A stretch of 64,000 nucleotides of DNA from JAXDAY01 sp034679345 (lineage in GTDB: Bacteria > Eisenbacteria > RBG-16-71-46 > CAIMUX01 > VGJL01). Below are positions 6,611 to 14,101 of this stretch, piece after piece. The translations under genes were made by a program, and so were the position numbers. The notes beneath the pieces are model-generated. The model was not told where the DNA came from, did no database searches, and worked only from the letters and a program-made list of their open reading frames with translations. Positions within the stretch are counted from its first letter, which is position 1; each line of letters begins with the position of its first letter. The stretch spans positions 124,001 to 188,000 of the forward strand of contig JAXDAY010000009.1 of assembly GCA_034679345.1 (NCBI GenBank), given 5' to 3'.

Positions 6611-8362
6611 CTAGTACTTCCGCTCTTCCGGCTGGAAGCGGTTGATGACGACCGGCCGGTAGTCGATGCGGGTGGCAGCCTTCGCGTCCATCCAGCAGAA
6701 GGTATGCTTGAGCCACTCGGCGTCATTGCGTCCCGGGAAGTCCTTCCGCCAGTGGGCACCCCGACATTCGGGCCGATTCAGCGCCCCCGCGACGATCGGA
6801 ACGCTGAAGTCGAGCATGTGCCCCAGCTCCAGCGCTTCCACCAGCTCGGTGTTGCACGACTCCGCGACATCCGAGACCCGCACCTTTGAGAACCGCTCGC
6901 GGAGGCTCTTCACCTCCGCCAACTCGGCCTCCAGGTCCTTCGCAGTCCGGAAGATCCCGCAGCGTTCGCTCATCCCCTTCTGCAGCGCGTCCCGGAGCTC
7001 CGCTGCCGACTCGCTTCCCCGCTCCTTCGAGCGGAGCCGCGCCAGCTCCTCCTGGGACGGGGCATCGGGCGCCGGCGGGAGATCGTCGGCTGGACCCGGG
7101 CTCTTCCGGAGATCCTCGAGCATCGTCAGACCCGCGCGCCTGCCGTAGACGCAGCACTCCAGAGTGGAGTTCGTTCCCAATCGATTCGCGCCGTGGACCG
7201 AGACGCAGGCGCACTCCCCAGCGGCATAGAGGCCCGGAACCACAGCAGCTCCCGCGTCCCGCATCACCCGCGTGTCCGTGGTGGTTGGAATTCCGCCCAT
7301 CGAGTAGTGGGCGCTCGGCTGGATCGGGATCGGCTCCTTGGTGCAATCGAGGCCGCAGAACTTGAGCGCCAGTTCGTGGATCTGCGGCAGCACCTCATGG
7401 ATCTTCTCGGCGCCCAGGTGGCGCAGGTCGAGATTGATATAAGGCTGGCCGTTCACGCCGCGCCCCTCGTCGATCTCGGTCTGCTCCGCTCTCGAGACGA
7501 CGTCTCGCGGCGCCAGCTCCATCTTGGCTTTGGCGTACTTGTCCATGAACCGCTCGCCCGCCCCGTTGTAGAGGAGCCCGCCCTCTCCCCGCGCAGCCTC
7601 GGAGACGAGGATCCCGTGAGGGTAGATCCCAGTGGGGTGAAACTGCACGAACTCCATGTCCTCCAGGGGCAGCCCCATGCGGAGAACGACGGAGAGGCCG
7701 TCGCCCGTGTTCGCGTGGGCGTTCGTCGTGATCTTCCAGGCGCGGGCGTACCCTCCCGTGGCCAGCAGGGTCGCCTTCGTGTGGAACAGGTGGAGTCCCC
7801 CTCGCTGGAAGTCCCACGCGACGATCCCCAGACAGACGCCATCCTTCATGACCAGCTGGGTCATATAGTACTCGTTGTAGAAGCGGACGCCGTTCTTCAC
7901 GCATTGCTCGTAGAGCGTGTGAAGCTGCGCGTGGCCCGTGCGGTCCGCGGCGTAACAGCTCCGCGAAACCGCGCCTTTGCCGAAGTTGGAGTAGTGCCCG
8001 CCAAACGGCCGCTGCGCGATCTTGCCGCCCGGGGTCCGCGAGAACGGCATGCCGAGGTGCTCCATCTCATACATGACCGGGACGGCCTCGCGGACGAGGA
8101 TCTCCTGCGCGTCTTGGTCCCCGAGGTAGTCGCTGCCTCGGACCGTGTCGTAGAGATGCCACTCCCAGGAATCCTCCTGCATGTTGCCAAGCGAAGCCGC
8201 GCAGCCGCCCTGGGCGGCTCCCGAGTGGGATCGCGTCGGATAGACTTTCGAGACGACCGCCGTGTCGAACTCGCGGCTCGTCTTGAGAGCCGCGTAGAGC
8301 CCGGCGATGCCCGCCCCGACGACGACGACGTCATGCTGGTGCCGTTCCGTGTTCCCGTTCAT
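6611..8362 (-). CDS. sdhA: Succinate dehydrogenase flavoprotein subunit
   Basis: A 583-residue catalytic subunit that oxidises succinate to fumarate in the TCA cycle. Near the start is the FAD-binding VVGAGIAGLYAAL, then TRSHSGAAQGG, whose His46 is the expected site of covalent FAD attachment. Substrate-site motifs FHPTGIYPHG, RGEGG and the SMGGI segment follow, and the C-terminal fumarate reductase/succinate dehydrogenase domain is complete. The ribosome site GGGGTGGGGG precedes ATG. It lies 10 bases after sdhD and 14 before sdhB. The covalent-flavin His and a two-protein membrane anchor suggest the oxidative enzyme, but fumarate reduction cannot be excluded. Confidence 0.97.
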   Translation of the reverse strand: MNGNTERHQHDVVVVGAGIAGLYAALKTSREFDTAVVSKVYPTRSHSGAAQGGCAASLGNMQEDSWEWHLYDTVRGSDYLGDQDAQEILVREAVPVMYEMEHLGMPFSRTPGGKIAQRPFGGHYSNFGKGAVSRSCYAADRTGHAQLHTLYEQCVKNGVRFYNEYYMTQLVMKDGVCLGIVAWDFQRGGLHLFHTKATLLATGGYARAWKITTNAHANTGDGLSVVLRMGLPLEDMEFVQFHPTGIYPHGILVSEAARGEGGLLYNGAGERFMDKYAKAKMELAPRDVVSRAEQTEIDEGRGVNGQPYINLDLRHLGAEKIHEVLPQIHELALKFCGLDCTKEPIPIQPSAHYSMGGIPTTTDTRVMRDAGAAVVPGLYAAGECACVSVHGANRLGTNSTLECCVYGRRAGLTMLEDLRKSPGPADDLPPAPDAPSQEELARLRSKERGSESAAELRDALQKGMSERCGIFRTAKDLEAELAEVKSLRERFSKVRVSDVAESCNTELVEALELGHMLDFSVPIVAGALNRPECRGAHWRKDFPGRNDAEWLKHTFCWMDAKAATRIDYRPVVINRFQPEERKY

Positions 8363-8372
8363 CCCCCACCCC

Positions 8373-8753
8373 CTACGAAGCCCGGAACGGGAGAATCGTC
8401 ACCGTTCCGAGCACCGCCAACGCCATGCCCAAGAGCAGGATCACGCAGTAGAGCGTCACCCGCCATCCCGGCCGATGGACCGACTCCTGCAGCACGACCC
8501 ACACCCCGCGCAGGCCGTGGTAGAGCACGATGAAGAGGAACGCGATATCGATGAGCTTCCAGCCGGGACTGGCAAGTCGGAGCGCCACATTGTCGTAATC
8601 GACATCGAAGGCCCCCCTGAGGGGATTGCCGAGGATATAGTGGGTCGCCAGGAGATGCGCGATCACGACGGGGATCAGGAGGATCCCCGTGAGACGCTGG
8701 AGGAACCAGCCGATCGCCCCTCCTGAGTTGAGACCGCGATCCCCGGGGCTCAT
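8373..8753 (-). CDS. sdhD: Succinate dehydrogenase membrane anchor, SdhD-like
   Basis: A 126-residue membrane protein with three hydrophobic spans (about residues 20-42, 66-86 and 98-120). LTGILLIPVVIAHLLATH gives a His in the first span and LYHGLRGVW in the second carries the His that usually binds haem b. Together with SdhC it forms the quinone site and anchors SdhAB. Its ATG overlaps the SdhC stop by 4 bases. SdhC and SdhD naming rests on gene order, since the two anchors are weakly conserved. Confidence 0.9.
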   Translation of the reverse strand: MSPGDRGLNSGGAIGWFLQRLTGILLIPVVIAHLLATHYILGNPLRGAFDVDYDNVALRLASPGWKLIDIAFLFIVLYHGLRGVWVVLQESVHRPGWRVTLYCVILLLGMALAVLGTVTILPFRAS

Positions 8754-9109
8754 CGCTCACCTCGCGCGACGAGCGAAAGGATCGGATACGCGCCGAAGGC
8801 GAACAAGACCACTCCTACGGCCATCACCCACCAGAAGAGCCGCTTGTGGTTCCGGGATCCGCTTCCCCACTCCACGAACAGAAGGCGGATGCCGTTCAGC
8901 GCGTGGTAGAGGATGATCCCCAGCAGCCCGATCTCGAGGAGCTTGAAGACGGGGTGGGTCAAGAGCTCCATTGCTCGGTTGAACCCCTCCCGGCCCTGGT
9001 AGAGATGGTGGATGACCCAGATGTGGATCACCAGATAAGCGGTGATCGCGATTCCCGTGATTCGGTTCAGCAGCCACGCCACGTACCCGAGATGCCATCG
9101 GTATTGCAT
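8750..9109 (-). CDS. sdhC: Succinate dehydrogenase cytochrome b556 subunit
   Basis: A 119-residue membrane anchor with three spans. It begins with HLGYVAWLLNRITGIAI, the SdhC-type Arg-Ile-Thr-Gly segment, and has the family signature LYHALNGIRLL with the haem-binding His in the second span. The start at 9109 is set by GGAAGGGTCG before ATG; the frame extends upstream, but without homology-like residues. It is the first gene of the operon sdhC-sdhD-sdhA-sdhB, so the promoter should lie in the roughly 150 bases upstream, where I see only weak boxes. Confidence 0.93.
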   Translation of the reverse strand: MQYRWHLGYVAWLLNRITGIAITAYLVIHIWVIHHLYQGREGFNRAMELLTHPVFKLLEIGLLGIILYHALNGIRLLFVEWGSGSRNHKRLFWWVMAVGVVLFAFGAYPILSLVARGER

Positions 9110-9258
9110 CGACCCTTCCTCCCCCGCCCGTTCCTCGCGCTGATCGTCGTTCACGGGCGACCGGATCGATGATGCCACCGAGCCTCTAATGCTACAAGCC
9201 GCGTTTGGATCAGGAATCTAATGAGTGGGAAGGGCCGAGAGGGATTGGAGGAAGCGAT

Positions 9259-9289
9259 GGACCCCTCCCGGACCGACCGGGAGGGGTCC
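9259..9289 (-). terminator. Terminator hairpin of the PEP-CTERM gene
   Basis: A perfect 13-bp stem (GGACCCCTCCCGG at 9259-9271, complement 9277-9289) with a 5-base loop ACCGA, 28 bases beyond the PEP-CTERM stop. The downstream side has only scattered T. It separates this gene from the sdh operon, which runs in the same direction. Confidence 0.75.
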
Positions 9290-9317
9290 ACGGAAATCGC
9301 GGATCGCGACTAGGGTA

Positions 9318-10052
9318 CTAGGCCTTCTTGCGGCGACGCAGAAGTCCCGCGCCCGCCAGACCGCCACCGAGCAGGAGCAGGGTCGCCGGCTCCGGAATCG
9401 GCGGAGCGTTGTCGACGATGCTGGCATACCCGGTAAGAACGGCGATGTCGCCGTTGCCGGAGAGGCCGAAATCTACGTTGGCTTGGAGCTGCGTCCAGGG
9501 ACCCGGACCGGGACCTGCGATCGGGCCAGCCATGAACGCCCCGTAATTGTACAGCGAGCCGGGGATGCCGGGCCCGGTGCTGTAGGCGCTTCCGACATCG
9601 ACGCCCATGGGGGTCATCGGATTGCCGACGAAGGAGTGCTGGACATCGGTGCCCACCGTCGGGGTCAGAGAGACGCCATCACCCGTGAAATCCGTGAGAC
9701 CGCCGACGATCGAGGCCTCCACCGTGTTATTGCCGCTCACCGGAACCGTCGGGGTCGAGAAGAGGAATGCGAAGCTGCTCGGCGCCCCGAAGTCGGTCAC
9801 GGCGATGCCCCAGGCAATCACGGGATCCGGATCCATGTAGGTGTCGAATATGTTGAGCGAGAACTCGCTCGTCTCGTAGAAGAAGTTGTCGACCCGATAA
9901 ATGCCGTTTTCGTCCTCATACCAAGGGACTTCGATCAGGTCGCGCAGGCCGTTGTCCGCCCAAACCGAGATGAACGGAAGGACGGCGGATGCCGATTGCG
10001 CTGTTCCCACGAGCAGAATGCCGATCACAAGCACACGGAGTAACGTCTTCAT
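9318..10052 (-). CDS. PEP-CTERM sorting-domain protein
   Basis: A 244-residue secreted protein. Residues 1-24 form a signal peptide (KTLLRVLVIGILLVGTAQSASA). The body is beta-rich and low in Cys. The C-terminus is a textbook PEP-CTERM signal: PIPEPATLLLLGGGLAGAGL followed by RRRKKA, that is a PEP motif, a hydrophobic span and a basic tail. Such proteins are recognised by exosortase (EpsH/XrtA family), which cleaves near the PEP site; the genes often go with exopolysaccharide. No exosortase is in this window. The unit stands alone, with its own promoter (10119-10147) and terminator. Confidence 0.92.
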   Translation of the reverse strand: MKTLLRVLVIGILLVGTAQSASAVLPFISVWADNGLRDLIEVPWYEDENGIYRVDNFFYETSEFSLNIFDTYMDPDPVIAWGIAVTDFGAPSSFAFLFSTPTVPVSGNNTVEASIVGGLTDFTGDGVSLTPTVGTDVQHSFVGNPMTPMGVDVGSAYSTGPGIPGSLYNYGAFMAGPIAGPGPGPWTQLQANVDFGLSGNGDIAVLTGYASIVDNAPPIPEPATLLLLGGGLAGAGLLRRRKKA

Positions 10053-10078
10053 TGTATTTCCCCTTAGTTCAAACGTAC

Positions 10079-10099
10079 TGGCATGACGAACTCATGCCA
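10079..10099 (-). promoter_or_regulatory. 8-bp inverted repeat in the 5' leader of the PEP-CTERM gene
   Basis: TGGCATGA (10079-10086), loop CGAAC, and its perfect complement TCATGCCA (10092-10099). It lies 27-47 bases upstream of the ATG and downstream of the likely -10 box, so it would be in the mRNA leader. It could be a repressor operator or an RNA hairpin. Confidence 0.5.
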
Positions 10100-10118
10100 T
10101 TCCGCGATTCCAATATCC

Positions 10119-10147
10119 AGTATACCCTCTCCACCTCCCGGATGCAA
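10119..10147 (-). promoter_or_regulatory. Promoter of the PEP-CTERM gene
   Basis: On the minus strand: TTGCAT (10147-10142), a 17-base spacer, then TATACT (10124-10119). The -10 box matches 5 of 6. The surroundings are unusually AT-rich for this genome. The transcript would start near 10112, giving a leader of about 60 bases. Confidence 0.55.
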
Positions 10148-10263
10148 AGTGAGAACTACACGAAAGTCAACATATCCTAACAGTATTCCATCTTATGGAT
10201 CGGGGAGACGGGGAAACCCCACCCGCAACCTAACCTATTCTCTAATATCACGTTAGACCCCCG

Positions 10264-11193
10264 TCAACCGACCCCCCGCCGGAGGATCAGCCGGAAGGAG
10301 AATACAGCGAGCTCGTCGTCCGGAAGCGACCGGAACCTCTCGTCCAAACCGGGGCGAACCGCAGCAAGGGCGGCGCCCGTGAGCCGGTGGATGGGCTGGA
10401 GGTCCACGAGATCCCAGCCCTCCGCGCCGAGCGCGGAAACATAGCTCGATGCCCGCCATCGGTTCGGGGATCCCGGGAATGAGAGGGCACGGTAGATCCT
10501 CTCAGGGAAGCGAAGGATGTTCAGTGGATCCCGGTCCCGGATCCAGGGGGTGTGCGTCGCGGCATCCACATGGTGCAGGGCGATCGCCCCCGGACTGAAG
10601 GCCGGCGTCAATTCCGCGATCAAATCGTGAGGATCGGCGACATGCTCCAGGGCGGCCTGAGAGAGCCACAGGTCGAAGGGCCCTCTTCCCGCAAGGATCG
10701 GCATTCGGTTCCCCCCGGCGAGAAGGTAACGAAGAGGCCCCCGATCGGGTTCGGACATGAAGAGCTGATAGGCTTCCGCGGCGCTCACCGCGGCCGGCTC
10801 CCCCTCGAGGCGCGTGAGGAGCGTCTCGTAGAATCGATCGGACGCCCCGGTCGCGAGCGGGAAGCGATCGATTGCCGTGTAGCTTGCCGCGCCGCGCGCG
10901 AGCAGGATCAACCCGGTCCCGAGGTCCGGCCCGGGCCCCAGCTCGAGCACATGCCGCCCGCGGATCCAGTCGCCGAGCCCGGCGTCGCGGAAGCCGCCCT
11001 CCCAGTTGCGCACCACGTCGAAGTCATAGGCGATGCTCCGGTCGATATCGCGCGATGACCAGGGTCGCGGACGGTCATAGGGACGGATCGTGCGCCGGAT
11101 CTTGTTGGCCAGCAGCAGGCCGAGCCCGAGAGAGTGACAGACGACTCGAGGCAGGATGGGCGGCTCGTGATCCTGGGGTTGGGTCGGCGGCAT
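10264..11193 (-). CDS. SAM-dependent methyltransferase, class I
   Basis: A 309-residue protein starting MPPTQPQDHE. The SAM-binding motif I is HVLELGPGPDLGTG at about residues 95-108, followed by an acidic residue in TAIDRF. LWLSQAALEHVADPHD matches the motif IV/V region of small-molecule methyltransferases, and IALHHVDAATHTPW follows. The C-terminal part is less typical. The frame extends upstream to 11349, but the residues there are low-complexity and antisense to the aldolase leader. Substrate unknown; the layout resembles methyltransferases of glycan or lipid modification. It diverges from the aldolase gene. Confidence 0.82.
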   Translation of the reverse strand: MPPTQPQDHEPPILPRVVCHSLGLGLLLANKIRRTIRPYDRPRPWSSRDIDRSIAYDFDVVRNWEGGFRDAGLGDWIRGRHVLELGPGPDLGTGLILLARGAASYTAIDRFPLATGASDRFYETLLTRLEGEPAAVSAAEAYQLFMSEPDRGPLRYLLAGGNRMPILAGRGPFDLWLSQAALEHVADPHDLIAELTPAFSPGAIALHHVDAATHTPWIRDRDPLNILRFPERIYRALSFPGSPNRWRASSYVSALGAEGWDLVDLQPIHRLTGAALAAVRPGLDERFRSLPDDELAVFSFRLILRRGVG

Positions 11194-11333
11194 GCGCGCG
11201 ATTATAGCGGGCCGGCCGCGGGATGCGAACCTTGACGCTGCCGGCCGGAATCGGCAAGGCTTACGAGTCGACAGCGGTGGTGAGGCCGAGCGACTCGGCG
11301 CCGTCCGGGCCGTGCGAGACGAAGGAGGATGCG

Positions 11334-12365
11334 ATGCCGTTGACGCCAATGCGGGTGCTCTTGGATCATGCAGCGGAGCACGGATATGGGCTCGCCGCGT
11401 TCAATGTGAACAACATGGAGCAGATCCAGGCGATCATGGCCGCCGCGGAGAAGACCGAGTCCCCCGTCATCATCCAGGCCTCCCGCGGCGCGCGATCCTA
11501 TTCCCAGGAGAACTACCTGCGCCACCTCATGCTGGCGGCCGCGGAGCTGCATCCCAAGATCCCGATCGCGATGCATCAAGACCACGGCAATAGCCCCGAG
11601 ACCTGTTTCTCTGCGATCGAGCTTGGATTCACAAGCGTCATGATGGACGGTTCGCTCACCGAGGACGGGAAAACGCCCGCGCCTTACGACTACAACGTCC
11701 GCGTCACGCGCCAGGTCGTGGAGCGGGCCCACGCGGTGGGCGTCACTGTCGAGGGAGAGCTCGGAACCCTCGGCGGGGTCGAGGACGGCCACGGCGCCGG
11801 CCTCTCCGGGGACGAGGCTCGGGCCCACCTGACCGATCCCGCCCAGGCGGAGCGTTTCGTCGCGGAGACGGGCGTCGACGCGCTCGCCGTCGCCATCGGC
11901 ACGAGCCACGGCGCTTACAAGTTCAAGAAGAAGCCGACGGGCGAGGTCCTCGTGATGGAGATCATCAAGGAGATCCACCGCAGGCTGCCGAACACCCACA
12001 TGGTGATGCACGGCTCCTCCTCCGTGCCCAAGGAGCTGCTCGATATCATCAACGCCTACGGGGGGAAGATGCCCGAGACATACGGAGTTCCAGTCGAGGA
12101 GATCCAGCTCGGGATCAAGCACGGGGTGCGGAAGATCAACGTCGACACCGACAACCGCCTCGCGATCACCGGCGCGATCCGGAAGGTCCTCACCCAGAAC
12201 CCGGCGGAGTTCGACCCCCGCGGCTATTTGAAGCCCGCCCGCGACGCGATGCAGAGAGTCTGCGAGGAGCGGATGGTCGCATTCGGCCAGGCCGGAAACG
12301 CTGGCAAGATCCGCCCCGTCAGCCTGGAGGAGATGGCGAAGCTCTATACGGCGATGGCGCGCTGA
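11334..12365 (+). CDS. fba: Class II fructose-bisphosphate aldolase
   Basis: A 343-residue zinc-dependent aldolase that interconverts fructose 1,6-bisphosphate with dihydroxyacetone phosphate and glyceraldehyde 3-phosphate in glycolysis and gluconeogenesis. Visible motifs are AAFNVNNMEQ, the zinc and catalytic segment MHQDHGNSPET, the strand SVMMDGSL, VEGELGTLGGVEDG, the zinc-His and phosphate loops VMHGSSSVP and KINVDTDNR. The start at 11334 is fixed by AAGGAGG 5 bases upstream. The long form without large deletions matches the CbbA-like subtype. A weak promoter (TTGGGT-N17-TTATAG near 11179) would give a leader of about 125 bases. Confidence 0.95.
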   Translation: MPLTPMRVLLDHAAEHGYGLAAFNVNNMEQIQAIMAAAEKTESPVIIQASRGARSYSQENYLRHLMLAAAELHPKIPIAMHQDHGNSPETCFSAIELGFTSVMMDGSLTEDGKTPAPYDYNVRVTRQVVERAHAVGVTVEGELGTLGGVEDGHGAGLSGDEARAHLTDPAQAERFVAETGVDALAVAIGTSHGAYKFKKKPTGEVLVMEIIKEIHRRLPNTHMVMHGSSSVPKELLDIINAYGGKMPETYGVPVEEIQLGIKHGVRKINVDTDNRLAITGAIRKVLTQNPAEFDPRGYLKPARDAMQRVCEERMVAFGQAGNAGKIRPVSLEEMAKLYTAMAR

Positions 12366-12395
12366 GTCCGGCAACTCGAGCGATGCCGGCGGCGC

Positions 12396-12424
12396 TTGGC
12401 GTTATCGTCCGCGGCGCCTAGAAT
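12396..12424 (+). promoter_or_regulatory. Promoter giving a nearly leaderless mRNA
   Basis: TTGGCG (12396-12401), a 17-base spacer, TAGAAT (12419-12424). The ATG of the hydrolase lies only 9 bases beyond the -10 box, so the transcript would start at or within a few bases of the start codon. No ribosome site is present, which agrees with leaderless translation. Confidence 0.55.
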
Positions 12425-12432
12425 CCACCCTC

Positions 12433-13287
12433 ATGGCGGGCGTCTCGATCTGCTCCCTCGCGAGCGGCTCCTCCGGCAACGCGACCTATGTCGCCACCGA
12501 TCGAACCGCCGTCCTGATCGACTGCGGGACGACGGCGCGCGAGGCGATCGCGCGGCTCGCCGCGATCGGCGTCCATCCAGGAGAGCTGGATGCGATTCTC
12601 ATCACCCACGCTCACATCGATCACTACCGCTCCGCGGGGACCCTTCACGCGCGCTACGGAATCCCGATCTACGTCGATCCCAGCACGGCGCGGGCCCTCG
12701 AATGGCGCGGACGGCATTCGTCCTGGCCAAGGGTGAGAGAGACGCGCCCCCTACCGCGGCAGATTGGAGACCTGGAGGTCGAGACGATCGACACCTCCCA
12801 CGGCGACGGAGGCAGGGACGGCCGGACGGTGGCGTTCGTCCTGCGTCACCACCGCAGGAAGGTCGGCGTCCTGACCGATCTGGGAGAGGCTGGAGCGGCT
12901 ACGATCGAGGCTCTCCGCGGCTTCGACGCGCTACTCATCGAGGCGAACTACGACGAACCGATCCTGCGTCGGAAGCTCGCCGATCCATCCTTCGCCGGCG
13001 ACTGGTCCTATCTCACCTGGGTCGAGGGGACGCGGGGGCATCTCTCGAATCGGCAGTGCGGGGAGATCCTGCTTCAGACCGTCCGGGACTCTGTGGTCCA
13101 TGTTCTTCTGGGCCATATGAGCGAGAATCACCACTCCTCGCGCCAGGACAACAACCACCATCGCCTCGCCACCGAGTCGATCCGCGGGCTCTTCGCTCGC
13201 GAAGGGCTCGCCTGCCCCACGCTGCACCGGACCCATCGGATCGGTCGCGAGCCGGGGCCGCCTTCCCCGGTCATCGAGCTTCCCTAG
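12433..13287 (+). CDS. MBL-fold metallo-hydrolase, YycJ/WalJ-like
   Basis: A 284-residue cytoplasmic metallo-beta-lactamase fold protein. It opens with SICSLASGSSGNATYV, the signature of the YycJ family, and has the dinuclear metal site THAHIDH (His59, His61, Asp63, His64). Later ligands appear as DTSHGDGG and in GHMSENHHS. Family members are linked to 5'-to-3' exonuclease activity or DNA repair in Gram-positives; here a nuclease role is inference. No ribosome site is seen; see the promoter entry. It ends 7 bases from the end of the convergent rhomboid gene. Confidence 0.9.
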   Translation: MAGVSICSLASGSSGNATYVATDRTAVLIDCGTTAREAIARLAAIGVHPGELDAILITHAHIDHYRSAGTLHARYGIPIYVDPSTARALEWRGRHSSWPRVRETRPLPRQIGDLEVETIDTSHGDGGRDGRTVAFVLRHHRRKVGVLTDLGEAGAATIEALRGFDALLIEANYDEPILRRKLADPSFAGDWSYLTWVEGTRGHLSNRQCGEILLQTVRDSVVHVLLGHMSENHHSSRQDNNHHRLATESIRGLFAREGLACPTLHRTHRIGREPGPPSPVIELP

Positions 13288-13294
13288 TTCGCGA

Positions 13295-13879
13295 CTAACG
13301 GAAGTGCGACAGGAAGATCGAGACCACGCGCGGGTAGAGCAGGATCGTGATGGCGACCCCGCCCAGGGCGCCGCCGAGGTGCGCGGCGTGCCCGATCCGG
13401 CCGAGCCGCGTCCGCGCGCCGTAGAGAGAGAGAAGAAGGTAACCCACGGCGAAGAGCAGGGCTGGGATCCCGATCGGGATGAAGAAGACATAAAGCGGCG
13501 CCATGGGCTGGAAGAGGACGAAGCCAAAGACGACGCCGCTCACCCCTCCTGAGGCGCCGATCGATCGAAAGGTGGGATCCCTTCTGTGCAGAAGCACGGT
13601 GAGGAGCCCGCCCGCGAGGATGCTCCCGAGATAGAGCGCGATGAATCCATTCGCCCCGAGCGCCTTCTCCATCGGGGTGCCGAAGAAATAGAGGGTGATC
13701 ATGTTCATGGCAAGGTGGCCGATATCCGCATGGAGAAAGCCGGAGCTCAGGAGCAGGAACCAGCGATTGCGCCGGACAACGGCATACGGCCACAGGGCGT
13801 AGTCGCGGATCATGGTCTTGGACTGAAACGCGGCGAGGCTGATCAAGGTGGTGGCGACGATGATCAGAAGCGTTGCCAC
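13295..13879 (-). CDS. Rhomboid-family intramembrane serine protease
   Basis: A 194-residue membrane protein with six hydrophobic spans. The catalytic serine is in GASGGVSG (Ser110) and the partner His in HAAHLGGALGG (His167). The family's GFLHADIGHLAMNM segment, which supplies the oxyanion-hole residues His and Asn, is at about residues 47-60. It cleaves transmembrane helices of other proteins. Translation starts at GTG 13879, preceded by GAGG 6 bases upstream. It is complete in length and catalytic residues, so probably active. Substrates unknown. Confidence 0.93.
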   Translation of the reverse strand: MATLLIIVATTLISLAAFQSKTMIRDYALWPYAVVRRNRWFLLLSSGFLHADIGHLAMNMITLYFFGTPMEKALGANGFIALYLGSILAGGLLTVLLHRRDPTFRSIGASGGVSGVVFGFVLFQPMAPLYVFFIPIGIPALLFAVGYLLLSLYGARTRLGRIGHAAHLGGALGGVAITILLYPRVVSIFLSHFR

Positions 13880-14021
13880 GATCTACCTCGACTCCCTCCG
13901 CCACCGCATGGACGCTCTCGATCCTAGTTCCCTTCGGCCGTAGGCCCGACCACGGAGCAGGATGCTACCACCCCGCAGCCGCGGCTGGGAAATCGAAACC
14001 TGCGGAGTCGCCTCGATTCGA

Positions 14022-14050
14022 TTGCCATGACCGCGTGCCCCACGTAGAAT
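14022..14050 (+). promoter_or_regulatory. Promoter upstream of the secreted repeat protein
   Basis: TTGCCA (14022-14027), a 17-base spacer and TAGAAT (14045-14050), ending 51 bases before the ATG at 14102. The same TAGAAT box occurs in front of the hydrolase at 12433, suggesting a common housekeeping sigma preference. Confidence 0.55.
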
Positions 14051-14101
14051 TGGGAGCCGCGTCGGGGCTGTCCTGCGCTTCACGACGACCGGGAGGTGGA
14101 C

